A stretch of DNA of 64,000 nucleotides from Bacteroidota bacterium (GTDB lineage: Bacteria > Bacteroidota > Bacteroidia > Chitinophagales > Chitinophagaceae), in contig JAEYQO010000039.1 of the NCBI GenBank assembly GCA_023409975.1, positions 1 through 64,000 on the forward strand, read 5' to 3'. Below, piece after piece: positions 25,125-32,264 of the stretch. Made by a program: the position numbers and the translations under genes. Under the pieces are notes generated by a model. That model did no database searches. It was not told the DNA's origin and saw nothing but the letters and a program-made list of their open reading frames with translations. The first letter of the stretch is position 1, and the number at the start of each line of letters is the position of its first letter.

Positions 25125-25565
25125 ATGGAATATAAGCTATTGGCTCAGTCAGACACGGGGGCGTTTTTAGAATTGCTTGAACTGTTTGAAGTAGTCTTTG
25201 AAATGGAGCCTTTTGTGAGGCCGGATGAGACTTACCTGCGCGCTCTCCTGGTATCTGAAAACTTCTTTTCAATTGTAGCTGCAAAGGACGGTAGGGTAGT
25301 CGGTGGTCTCACCGTATATGTTTTAAAGCAGTATTTTTCAAAGAAGCCACTTGCCTATATTATGGACCTGGCTGTAATGACTCAGTTTCAGAGGCAGGGT
25401 ATTGGGAGCCAATTGATCGATTTAACGAGGCGTCATTGCAGAGAACTGGGCTGTGAAGAGCTATTTGTGCAGGCTGACAGGGTAGACGATTATGCACTGG
25501 ATTTTTACCGGAAAACAAACCCCAGCACCGAGGAAGACGTATTGCATTACACCTACAGACTGTAG
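25125..25565 (+). CDS. GNAT acetyltransferase resembling AAC(3)-I
   Basis: 146 aa from ATG 25125; a frame open from 25071 would overlap the upstream gene by 29 bp and adds an implausible N-terminus. The GNAT acetyl-CoA motif is QFQRQGIGSQLI. The rest follows aminoglycoside 3-N-acetyltransferase type I: YLRALL, VVGGLTVYVL, YIMDLAV, LFVQADRVDD, and the ending EDVLHYTY. AAC(3)-I enzymes acetylate gentamicin-type drugs; chromosomal relatives may act on other amines. No integron or IS features flank it and its base use matches its neighbours. Confidence 0.8.
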   Translation: MEYKLLAQSDTGAFLELLELFEVVFEMEPFVRPDETYLRALLVSENFFSIVAAKDGRVVGGLTVYVLKQYFSKKPLAYIMDLAVMTQFQRQGIGSQLIDLTRRHCRELGCEELFVQADRVDDYALDFYRKTNPSTEEDVLHYTYRL

Positions 25566-25574
25566 AAATCCATC

Positions 25575-25656
25575 AAAACAAAAAGCCTCTGCTTTCACAG
25601 AGACTTTCGTTTGATACAATAAAGACCGAAGTCCATTGTATCCTCGAGGTTTGGCA
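25575..25656 (-). ncRNA. candidate structured small RNA
   Basis: On the minus strand a TAACTTTG box (25670-25663) is followed by about 80 nt that fold by eye into three elements. These are a short palindrome CCTCGAGG, a hairpin with perfect 8-bp arms GATACAAT/ATTGTATC (25642-25635 with 25620-25613) capped by an inner GGAC-TTCG-GTCT stem, and a terminator (AAGTCTCTG/CAGAGGCTT) running into TTTTTGTTTTG. The cUUCGg cap is a classic extra-stable tetraloop. No open reading frame follows. It lies between two convergent genes, so it is not a leader of either. It does not carry the 4.5S or tmRNA core motifs. Confidence 0.55.
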
Positions 25657-25662
25657 CCGCGA

Positions 25663-25670
25663 CAAAGTTA
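25663..25670 (-). promoter_or_regulatory. -7 box of candidate small RNA
   Basis: Minus-strand TAACTTTG in the gap between convergent genes. No gene on that strand starts downstream. The -33 region has only a weak TTC. Confidence 0.45.
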
Positions 25671-25718
25671 CATCGAAAAATGAGTGCATTTATTGAATAA
25701 GTCGGATTTTAACAGGTT

Positions 25719-26156
25719 TCAGAATTTTCTTCCCTCGACTCGCTCCACAGCGTCCCGAAATTCCTGAGGAAACGTCAATTTCCGATTCTCGTTAAAGTCG
25801 AACATGACCATTACATCCTCTGCCTCTGCAGCTATTTCACGCTGTTCATTTAGTATTCGATGCCTAAGTGAAAAACTACTGTTCCTGATATAGACCATGC
25901 GCGCTTCGATATGTATGTTGCCGGGATAGAAAAGTGGCTTTTTGAAGTCGCAGTTCACTGCCGCCAGCATCGGACCCTGCTTTGTTCTGAGGAAATGCTG
26001 GTAAAGCCCGATCTGCTCCCAATAATGCACTCTGGATGCCTGAATGTATTTCATAAACATTACGTTATTGACATGTCCGAAAAGGTCGAGCTCAGACCAG
26101 TCGATTCGTAATTGCAATTCGGTTAAACCTGGCTGAAGTTTTTCAGAATGTTGCAT
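25719..26156 (-). CDS. acyl-CoA thioesterase, hotdog fold (4HBT)
   Basis: 145 aa. The 4HBT motif is SELDLFGHVNNVMFMKYIQASR with the catalytic Asp in the D-L-F-G-H-V-N-N segment; the rest alternates strands as in YbgC/FadM-type enzymes. A different subfamily from the thioesterase at 12.5 kb. It starts 15 bp after the trmH-like gene, so the two form an operon. Confidence 0.9.
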   Translation of the reverse strand: MQHSEKLQPGLTELQLRIDWSELDLFGHVNNVMFMKYIQASRVHYWEQIGLYQHFLRTKQGPMLAAVNCDFKKPLFYPGNIHIEARMVYIRNSSFSLRHRILNEQREIAAEAEDVMVMFDFNENRKLTFPQEFRDAVERVEGRKF

Positions 26157-26171
26157 AGTCGACTTTTTGTA

Positions 26172-26720
26172 TCAGGAGTTAGGTTCTTGTCCCGTAATGC
26201 CGGTTTTTATCATTTCCCAGAGAACAACACCCGCACTAACGGCGATATTCAGGGAGTGTTTTGCTCCGAACTGAGGTATTTCCAGTACCCCGTCTGCTAA
26301 AGCCAGTACCTTATCACTAACACCTTCAACTTCGTTGCCAAAGATCAGCGCTGTGGGTTGTTGATCCCAGTTGAACCGGGAAAGGTTGGTGCTATTATGT
26401 GCCTGTTCTACAGGAAGGATCCTATATCCCCTCGTTTTCAGGTCTTTAACAGCTAGCTCAGCACTTGAGGTATGTTTCCATAACACTGTCTCTGTGGCTC
26501 CCAGAGCTGTCTTGTGAATATCCCGATGAGGTGGGCAGGGCGTGTAACCGCAAAGATAGACTGCTTCAACTCCAAACGCGTCTGCTGTTCGGAATACGGA
26601 TCCGACGTTATGCATACTTCGGACGTCGTCCAGTACGATAATTAAGGGGTGTTTGGGCGCAGACTTCACCTCCTCTGGATCGAGGCGGTTCAGATCTTCC
26701 ATTTTTTTCTTCACAAACAT
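26172..26720 (-). CDS. SpoU/TrmH family RNA 2'-O-methyltransferase
   Basis: 182 aa. The SPOUT trefoil-knot motifs are present: motif 1 DDVRSMHNVGSVFRTADAFG, motif 2 ALIFGNEVEGVSDKVL, motif 3 EIPQFGAKHSLNIAVSAGVVLWE. These bind S-adenosylmethionine in the knot. The target nucleoside is not readable. Shorter than TrmH proper, with no extra RNA-binding domain. First gene of the trmH-thioesterase pair, divergent from clpS. Confidence 0.92.
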   Translation of the reverse strand: MFVKKKMEDLNRLDPEEVKSAPKHPLIIVLDDVRSMHNVGSVFRTADAFGVEAVYLCGYTPCPPHRDIHKTALGATETVLWKHTSSAELAVKDLKTRGYRILPVEQAHNSTNLSRFNWDQQPTALIFGNEVEGVSDKVLALADGVLEIPQFGAKHSLNIAVSAGVVLWEMIKTGITGQEPNS

Positions 26721-26753
26721 GCTGCAAAATAGTCGCTGTTCATCATAGTCACT

Positions 26754-26761
26754 TATTTTTG
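26754..26761 (+). promoter_or_regulatory. -7 box of clpS
   Basis: TATTTTTG, 18 bp before ATG 26780. An in-frame TTG at 26759 falls inside the box and is therefore not a start. Confidence 0.55.
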
Positions 26762-26779
26762 TACAAATCGCTCGGAATT

Positions 26780-27076
26780 ATGGGTCTCTATTCGTCCACC
26801 AACACACAATGGCAAACGCAGGAAGCACTCGACACCGATGTGCTTACAGAAGAGCTTCACAACCTGATCGTTTGGAATGATGATGTCAATACTTTCGATT
26901 GGGTAATCGAATCACTTATGGATATTTGTGAGCATACGCCTGAGCAGGCCGAGCAATGTGCATTGTTTATCCACCATAAGGGTAAGTACAGTGTTAAAAA
27001 AGGCAGTTTCGATTTCCTTCGCCCAAAGGCAGAGGCGCTCATCGATAGGGGAATCCAGGCTACCATTGACTATTGA
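26780..27076 (+). CDS. clpS: ATP-dependent Clp protease adaptor ClpS
   Basis: 98 aa from ATG 26780, chosen because the longer TTG start lies within the promoter. ClpS hands N-degron proteins to ClpAP. The N-end-rule pocket segment IVWNDDVNTFDWVIESL carries the conserved N-D-D. The AEQCALFIHHKGKYSV stretch, with H-x-x-G, contacts ClpA/ClpC. Cytoplasmic. No clp ATPase gene nearby. Confidence 0.93.
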   Translation: MGLYSSTNTQWQTQEALDTDVLTEELHNLIVWNDDVNTFDWVIESLMDICEHTPEQAEQCALFIHHKGKYSVKKGSFDFLRPKAEALIDRGIQATIDY

Positions 27077-27220
27077 TGTGTCACTGTTGTCCGGGGAAAC
27101 CCGCCATATCTCTGAAACACAGACTCAGTCTCTATGATTCGGCCAAAGTTACGGTTACAGCCGGGGTTTAGTTACGGATCTGAGAAAATCAGCCAAATCA
27201 CACCCCAGAAAGTGCCAAAG

Positions 27221-27395
27221 CCCTTCCAGGTACCTGCTACCTTCCTTGTAGGTTCCATGTACCTTCCTTGAAGGTTCCAACTAACTGGCATAATACGAGA
27301 TGACGGTGTCGTACATACGTCTTACTGGTGTCCTACTGGTGTCATGTAAACCCTATGTACGAAAACCTTATTCGGTTGGATTTTCTTCGCGTACC
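27221..27395. repeat. dispersed repeat block, copy 1
   Basis: Built from alternating TACCTTCC and AGGTTCC words: two units of about 20 bp, TACCTTCCTTG(T/A)AGGTTCCA (about 27238 and 27259), then GTGTCATGTAAACCCTATGTACGAAAAC. A diverged copy with the same order and flanks occurs at 54119-54254. Start CCCKTCCAGG and the ATGTCATGTAA block are shared. Probably the non-coding end of a mobile element. Confidence 0.6.
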
Positions 27396-27400
27396 GGTCA

Positions 27401-27440
27401 ATGATTAGTTTAGTAGTTGGAAAAATAACAAACTAATCAT
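27401..27440 (+). promoter_or_regulatory. perfect 11-bp inverted repeat over a start codon
   Basis: ATGATTAGTTT (27401-27411) and AAACTAATCAT (27430-27440) are exact complements with an 18-nt loop. The right arm includes the first two bases of the ATG (27439) of the transposase remnant. In RNA made from upstream the start codon would be paired. Confidence 0.7.
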
Positions 27441-27600
27441 GGGCAAATCCAGTTTTTTTACCGGACAGCCGGTTTTCAATCAGTTGCTTTTTTTTAACGG
27501 CAGGCCGGTGATTTCTGAACGCGTGTTCCAGTATGACGCAGAACGTTACTGTAAGAGGTTCCCAGGTTGCTTATACCTTCCACCAAAAAGATTGGGTTAA
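27439..27600 (+). pseudogene. N-terminal remnant of an IS4-type transposase (DUF4372-like)
   Basis: A 53-codon frame, too short for usual calling. It begins MGKSSFFTGQPVFNQLL, the characteristic opening of IS4-family transposases with a DUF4372 N-terminus, and stays collinear to YDAERYCKRF (residues 32-41). It then runs into unrelated sequence and stops. The DDE catalytic domain is absent. Recognition of the family is from the N-terminal motif only. The first 41 residues are free of stops and frameshifts, so decay is recent or the piece is kept. Confidence 0.65.
27548..27584 (+). repeat. 37-bp direct repeat, copy 1
   Basis: Begins ACTGTAAGAGGTTCCC and ends ACCTTCCACC. It matches 27616-27652 at 35 of 37 positions, with 31 bp between the copies. 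It covers the point where the transposase remnant loses similarity to its family. Confidence 0.9.
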
Positions 27601-27615
27601 GTGGGGTAAATCTCA

Positions 27616-27652
27616 ACTGTAAAAGGTTCCCAGGTTGCTTGTACCTTCCACC
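27616..27652 (+). repeat. 37-bp direct repeat, copy 2
   Basis: Second copy, differing from copy 1 at two positions. It again encodes CKRFPGCLYLPP but in a shifted frame relative to copy 1, so the duplication is of DNA and not of a protein repeat. Confidence 0.9.
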
Positions 27653-27886
27653 GGACTTTGCCAGTAAGGACTTTCAGCAGATGATGGACGATTTATCGAG
27701 ATTGCAGGACAACAGTAATTAATGCATAGTTCGTCTTCAACCGTATTTTTTTTTTGATCAGCACGATCTGGCACAGTCTTTTAAACACTACTGTGTGCGG
27801 GATATGGTACATGCAACAGTTGATGGGAAGGTAGATGGTTAAAGAATTTGAAGAAACTGTAAGCAAATATGACCATTCCACAAAAG

Positions 27887-27924
27887 AGCAGAAAAGGCCT
27901 CAGGGTCTCTTCTGCTTTTTTTTG
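27887..27924 (+). terminator. orphan plus-strand terminator
   Basis: AGCAGAA (27887-27893) pairs with TTCTGCT (27910-27916), followed by eight T. No plus-strand gene ends here; clpS ends 800 bp upstream. It may close transcripts from the IS remnant. Confidence 0.7.
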
Positions 27925-28067
27925 TCCTAAATTCTGGCTGATCGATGTTGTAGTTTCGCTTGCTGCATTTCTGTTCCATGCCCGACCCCGGGAACCAATA
28001 ACAGGTATATACATATTGATTCAAAACTGAATTCTTTATTAGGCCAGCAATCAATATTTTGTGAGGG

Positions 28068-28838
28068 ATGAAAGCTGAATTTGGCAAAATGATGATGGTC
28101 TGGGAGAAGCTTCAGACCGAGGTACATGGTTCATCAGCTAAAACAGAATTTGAAATCGATCAGGTATTAAGTTCGATTTTTAGCCTGGGTCCGAGTTACT
28201 TCTACGTAATTGATTTTCCGAGAATGGAGATATCGAATATTAGTAAGGACTTTGAAAAAGTTCATGGTGTTAAACCGGAGGAAATCCATTCGATCCATGA
28301 TGTATTTAAGCTGATTCATCCGGAGGATCTGCAATTTGTTATCGAAGCTGAAGAAAAATCGCATCAATTCATTTTGGATAAGGGGGCTGAAAATATTACC
28401 CGCTACAAAGTCTCATACAATTTCAGGTTTAAAGTAGCCGATGGCAGTTATCATATGTTCAATCATCAGTCACTGGTTTTGTCGGTAGATGAGAGCAATA
28501 ATCTTGTGCGGTCTGTAAATATTCATACAGATATTGATCACCTGACACAGGTTAACAACCGCACCTGGTCTTTGATCGGCCTGGATGGTGAATCGAGTTA
28601 TTTAAATCTCAGGGTACGTGATACCTCGGTAGACCTCCTGGATGGTCAGCTATTTACTGCCCGGGAATTGGAGATTTTGTCTCTGATCACAAGAGGGTAT
28701 TCCACCAAGTCGATCGCAGAGACCCTTTTCCTTTCGGCTGAAACAGTTAAGGTTCACCGGAAAAATATTCTGAAGAAGTCTGGCTGCAATAATGTGGCAG
28801 AACTGGTAGCCAGAAGTGTACATGAAGGTTGGGTGTGA
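28068..28838 (+). CDS. PAS-domain LuxR-family transcription regulator
   Basis: 256 aa. A PAS-like sensory fold spans about 38-165 (YFYVIDFPRMEISNISKDFEKVHG, then IHPEDLQFVIEAE, the typical PAS_3 pattern). A LuxR/GerE helix-turn-helix spans about 195-256 (FTARELEILSLITRGYSTKSIAETLFLSAETVKVHRKNILKKSG). No receiver or kinase domain, so it probably senses a small ligand or redox signal directly. Single gene next to the IS remnant; no target visible. Confidence 0.88.
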   Translation: MKAEFGKMMMVWEKLQTEVHGSSAKTEFEIDQVLSSIFSLGPSYFYVIDFPRMEISNISKDFEKVHGVKPEEIHSIHDVFKLIHPEDLQFVIEAEEKSHQFILDKGAENITRYKVSYNFRFKVADGSYHMFNHQSLVLSVDESNNLVRSVNIHTDIDHLTQVNNRTWSLIGLDGESSYLNLRVRDTSVDLLDGQLFTARELEILSLITRGYSTKSIAETLFLSAETVKVHRKNILKKSGCNNVAELVARSVHEGWV

Positions 28839-28896
28839 AAAGAGCGTCCGGTACGGTTAATAGATTAGTGTCCTTGTGATAGTCTGTACAGCAATA

Positions 28897-29970
28897 TCAG
28901 AATAGTGGTAACTGAAGATTCTTCAGTCTCCGGAAGTCTTTGGTATTCCAATCCATTTCTTTCTGATTCAATTTAAACTTCTGTGTATAAATCCTGAACT
29001 GGTCTGCAATCAACTCTGCAAACTTTCCGTCTCCTGTCATTCGGTCTCCCCATCGGCTATCATTTACCTTACCTCCATGACATGCCGATATTTGAGACCA
29101 GACCTTTTCACTTCTGTCCGGATAGGCTTTGTTTAGCCAATCCTTAAAAATAGGGCCGATCGCACCGTTCAGACGAACAACAGTATAACCCGCCCAACGG
29201 GCCCCGGCCTCAGATGCCGTTTTCAAAACATCGTGCATATGCATATCGTTCAAGCCAGGTATCAAAGGCGCATTCATGATACCAGTGGGTATATCGTGTT
29301 TAGACAAAGTTTCGAGCATCTTGAATCTGGATTTATAGGAAGCAGTGCGCGGTTCTAACAGTCTGCGCAGGTTTTCATCCGTAGATGTGATAGAACTAAA
29401 TACTCTTACCAGACGGAGTTTATTAAGCTCCTGGAGAAGGTCAAGATCCCGGAGTACCAAAGCGTTTTTAGTCAAAATCCCTACAGGGTTTCTATACTCC
29501 AGGCAAATCTCAAGCAGTTTTCGGGTAATTCGCATTCTCCGTTCTACTGGTTGGTAACAATCAGTGTTCCCGGAGAGAGATATGACTTCTGGCTCCCAAT
29601 TCTTGTTCTCAAAAAACTTACGCAGCAGAGCAGGAGCATTTCGCTTCACAATAATGCGGCTTTCAAAGTCCAGACCCGCGCTATAACCCCAGTATTCATG
29701 GCTATTTCGTGCATAGCAGTAAACACAGCCATGCTCACACCCCTGGTAAGGGTTGGCAGAATACCACATGCCCACATCCGGACTGGTCACTTTGTTCACA
29801 AGCGTTTTACTGTCATCATAGATGTATTCTGTCTTCCGGTCTTCTTTTTCCCAGTCGTCTATCGATTCGATCTGCTCCTGAACATAGCTCCTGCTCAGGA
29901 ACCTGTTTGGAGGGTTGAATTGTGCGCCGCGTCCTTTGTCGAATCTGTTGTCTGAATGTTGAAATATCAT
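28897..29970 (-). CDS. PA0069/Rv2578c-type radical SAM protein (spore-photoproduct-lyase-like)
   Basis: 357 aa. The radical SAM cluster motif is C-x3-C-x2-C in NPYQGCEHGCVYCYARNSHEYWG, about residue 75-90. The D-x-E-S-x-I-x-V-K, SGNTDCYQPVE and GILTKN segments are typical of the PA0069 family, which is related to spore photoproduct lyase. It lies 10 bp behind the Y-family polymerase gene and is co-transcribed with it. A DNA lesion repair role is inferred from fold and neighbour, not shown. Confidence 0.88.
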   Translation of the reverse strand: MIFQHSDNRFDKGRGAQFNPPNRFLSRSYVQEQIESIDDWEKEDRKTEYIYDDSKTLVNKVTSPDVGMWYSANPYQGCEHGCVYCYARNSHEYWGYSAGLDFESRIIVKRNAPALLRKFFENKNWEPEVISLSGNTDCYQPVERRMRITRKLLEICLEYRNPVGILTKNALVLRDLDLLQELNKLRLVRVFSSITSTDENLRRLLEPRTASYKSRFKMLETLSKHDIPTGIMNAPLIPGLNDMHMHDVLKTASEAGARWAGYTVVRLNGAIGPIFKDWLNKAYPDRSEKVWSQISACHGGKVNDSRWGDRMTGDGKFAELIADQFRIYTQKFKLNQKEMDWNTKDFRRLKNLQLPLF

Positions 29971-29980
29971 GCTGTACTGT

Positions 29981-31312
29981 TTAAGCTTCCAAAAGGTATT
30001 TGTTCACAAGATGGTCCTGTGGATTTTCTGAATGTTCAGGTGTTGCAGCGTACATATCACGAACGGATCCAAAACCAATGGCATCAGTCATCACTCCGGG
30101 TGCTATAGTTTCAGAAGCTTTACGGACGATATCCCTGCCAAACCGGTCTTTGATATTATACAGCACTTTACGCAGGTTGTCCTGTTTCATTTTATTGTCG
30201 AAAAGGGTATAGGATACGTCTGAGGCGTTTATAAAATCCTTCACTTCTACGCCCAGATGAACCAGCTGCTCATTAAAAACTTTAGTACCGGTCTGTTTTT
30301 CATACTGACGCACCTTGTCAAGCAGGTATTCTCTGAGTTCCATACTGTCCTGAACGGGATAGGAGGTACGGGCCGTTGCCTCCCATTTTATATTGTTGAT
30401 GTATTTAGCGGTTAAATGAACTGTCCTGCAAAAGATTTCCTGCTTCACCATTCGCTGCTCTAAGCGGGAACAGAGAGCAATAAACAACCCCTGTAGTTGT
30501 TCTGGCTGGCTTCGCTGTGCTCTTGAAATGGTTCTTCCGGCACTCATCGCCTTATACGGGTTCTGATAAATATCTACCTCCCGGAAGTGTAACCGTGCAT
30601 GCCAGTAATTGCCCACGATGCCTCCAAAAGCACTTCTGAGGATTGAGGCTGATGCCCTGTGCAGTTCAACAGGATTATGAATACCGACTCTTTGAAGACG
30701 CTGTGCGTTTCGACTACCAATGCCAGGTAGATCCTGCAGCTTCAGTTTCGAAAGATAGTACTCGAGGTTCTGAGGTGTGATTTCGATTAGGCCATCGGGT
30801 TTCTGAAGCTCGGTACCCAGCTTGGCCAGAAAAACATTGGGGGCGATTCCAATCGAGCACAAAATGTACTGACCACACTCTTTCTTTATGGCTTCTTTGA
30901 TGTCTTTGGCTAATGCATGGGCATCCTTGTAGACTAGTCGATAGCTGGTTAAGTTCAGGAAAGCTTCGTCAATGCTTCTCGCCACCAGCTCATTGCAGAA
31001 ACTGTGTAAAACAGACATGATACTTACGTGAAACTGACGATATCTCCAGGGACGGGCCGCAACAGGTATCAGGTGAGGGCAAAGTGCCAGACATTCATTT
31101 ATTCGCATTCCTGTTCTGACTCCAAACTTTTTGGCCTCAATGGAAGGAGCAATAACACACGCAGTTGGACTCAAGAAAGGTACGACGCCAATCGGTTGGC
31201 CACGTAGCGTAGGCTCATCCTGTTGCTCACAGCTGGCAAAGAAGCTGTTCATGTCTACATACATAAACAAAGACGGTAGTGATGTAGCTCCTGGCATTTT
31301 AAGTGTTGCCAT
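29981..31312 (-). CDS. Y-family (DinB/UmuC-type) DNA polymerase
   Basis: 443 aa from ATG at 31310-31312; an ATG three codons earlier (31321) is equally possible, and the longer frame to 31363 has an Ile-rich non-homologous start. The palm motifs are YVDMNSFFASCEQ and SIDEAFLNLT, the metal-binding site of translesion polymerases. A helix-hairpin-helix follows (LQDLPGIGSRNAQRLQRVG), then the little-finger domain. The N in DMNSF and the ASCE continuation are UmuC-like. The last 60 residues are an extra tail with no beta-clamp motif that I can recognise. Operon with the radical SAM gene. Confidence 0.9.
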   Translation of the reverse strand: MATLKMPGATSLPSLFMYVDMNSFFASCEQQDEPTLRGQPIGVVPFLSPTACVIAPSIEAKKFGVRTGMRINECLALCPHLIPVAARPWRYRQFHVSIMSVLHSFCNELVARSIDEAFLNLTSYRLVYKDAHALAKDIKEAIKKECGQYILCSIGIAPNVFLAKLGTELQKPDGLIEITPQNLEYYLSKLKLQDLPGIGSRNAQRLQRVGIHNPVELHRASASILRSAFGGIVGNYWHARLHFREVDIYQNPYKAMSAGRTISRAQRSQPEQLQGLFIALCSRLEQRMVKQEIFCRTVHLTAKYINNIKWEATARTSYPVQDSMELREYLLDKVRQYEKQTGTKVFNEQLVHLGVEVKDFINASDVSYTLFDNKMKQDNLRKVLYNIKDRFGRDIVRKASETIAPGVMTDAIGFGSVRDMYAATPEHSENPQDHLVNKYLLEA

Positions 31313-31438
31313 TAGTGACATTAAAATGATATCAATAATAGCAATAGTTAGTGAAATGGCCAAAAAGTATCAGGTCGATTAGTGTTCCGGCACAACCGTG
31401 AGGCAGGTTTACCAGGGTGCCGGGAGCCAGAATACCAT

Positions 31439-31465
31439 GGGGCCAGGCGATTCGCGTCTGGCCCC
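31439..31465. other. strong hairpin without T-run
   Basis: GGGGCCAGGCG (31439-31449) pairs with CGTCTGGCCCC (31455-31465), 11 bp including one G-T, 5-nt loop. Neither flank is T-rich. It sits in the leader region between DUF523 and the Y-family polymerase gene. Confidence 0.6.
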
Positions 31466-31521
31466 GATGCGACAAAGCTCATTAGTTTCTAATGTGACGA
31501 CTTTACCAGCAGTTTGCGATT

Positions 31522-32163
31522 TTAAAGAGATATCGCCGTGAGTTGGTCCTTGAAATATTCACGATACCACGGTATCTCATGATGGTCAACCTTCGATTCA
31601 TCGACCGTATGTCCCGGATCAAGTTTGGAGTATAGAAGCTCAAGGGAAGCGAAGTCGCGCTGACTGATCACTTTAAACCCGTTTCGTAGCAGCTGAGCAG
31701 CGCAAACACCAGCGCCTATCTGATAAATTTTGTGTTCTGAAAATCTGTTCCCGTCATAGATCACCTGACTACCACAAGCTGCACTGATATCCATCAGGAC
31801 ACATAGTTCAATCTGATGCTGCTTGGCCAGATCAAGCATTTTCTCCGCTGCCCTGATCATGCCATCTGTCCAGTCGGTGCCATTCTCTGTCAACACTCTA
31901 GCACGTCCTTCAAGAACGTCTATTCCCGTTCCTCCATGAATATCGCACATCTCCCTTGGGGTACCGAAGGAAAATTCCTCAGGACAAAACCGCACGACGT
32001 GGGCCGTTGGATAGGTGAGAACCTTTAAAGCACTTGGATACTCACCATTCGCAGACCCATCATATCCGCAAGTCACACCAGAAAGACAGGCACTCATTAA
32101 AATTCTCAGCGGATCATCTGCAGTAGGAACTCTGAGTTGTTTGAGATACTGACGGTCTGTCAT
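31522..32163 (-). CDS. DUF523 (YbbK-like) protein
   Basis: 213 aa. The DUF523 signature SACLSGVTCGYDG is at about 28-41, and the CPE motif follows as RFCPEEFSFGTPR, then the C-V-L-M-D-I-S-A-A-C-G segment. The conserved cysteines suggest metal or Fe-S binding, but the function of the family is not established. Cytoplasmic. Located 210 bp upstream of the polymerase gene and possibly co-transcribed. Confidence 0.88.
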   Translation of the reverse strand: MTDRQYLKQLRVPTADDPLRILMSACLSGVTCGYDGSANGEYPSALKVLTYPTAHVVRFCPEEFSFGTPREMCDIHGGTGIDVLEGRARVLTENGTDWTDGMIRAAEKMLDLAKQHQIELCVLMDISAACGSQVIYDGNRFSEHKIYQIGAGVCAAQLLRNGFKVISQRDFASLELLYSKLDPGHTVDESKVDHHEIPWYREYFKDQLTAISL

Positions 32164-32240
32164 AGGTATCAGTTTAATTACATTTAAGAGGAAAACATTC
32201 TTCTATTAAAAGTAATATATATCCCTGATTTCTAAAACGG

Positions 32241-32248
32241 TAACTTTG
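32241..32248 (+). promoter_or_regulatory. plus-strand -7 box in an otherwise minus-strand region
   Basis: TAACTTTG, 17 bp before an ATG that opens a 19-codon frame. The spacing equals that of clpS and lptF in this window. No -33 element seen. Confidence 0.4.
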
Positions 32249-32264
32249 CAGGAAGATTGTTGAA

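Larger units (their letters stand above)
27077..28067. other. about 1 kb non-coding repeat-rich stretch with IS remnant
   Basis: Between clpS and the LuxR gene. In order: an unexplained minus-strand TAACTTTG box (27144-27151), a repeat block (27221-27395), an 11-bp inverted repeat over a short transposase-like frame (27401-27600), two 37-bp direct repeats, a run of ten T (27746-27755) and a plus-strand terminator (27887-27924). No full-length gene is present. Confidence 0.75.

Noticed and set aside
25575..25656. Reading the candidate small RNA as 4.5S, 6S or tmRNA
   Set aside because: The signal-recognition core, the 6S central bubble layout and any tRNA-like domain are missing.
27548..27652. 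Two 37-bp repeats with a 31-bp spacer, CRISPR-like spacing
   Set aside because: Only two copies, two mismatches, no cas genes, and the repeat lies within transposase-derived sequence.
27756..27842. Open frame after the T10 run resembling more transposase
   Set aside because: No ATG in frame (the T-run shifts it) and no convincing match to a transposase domain.
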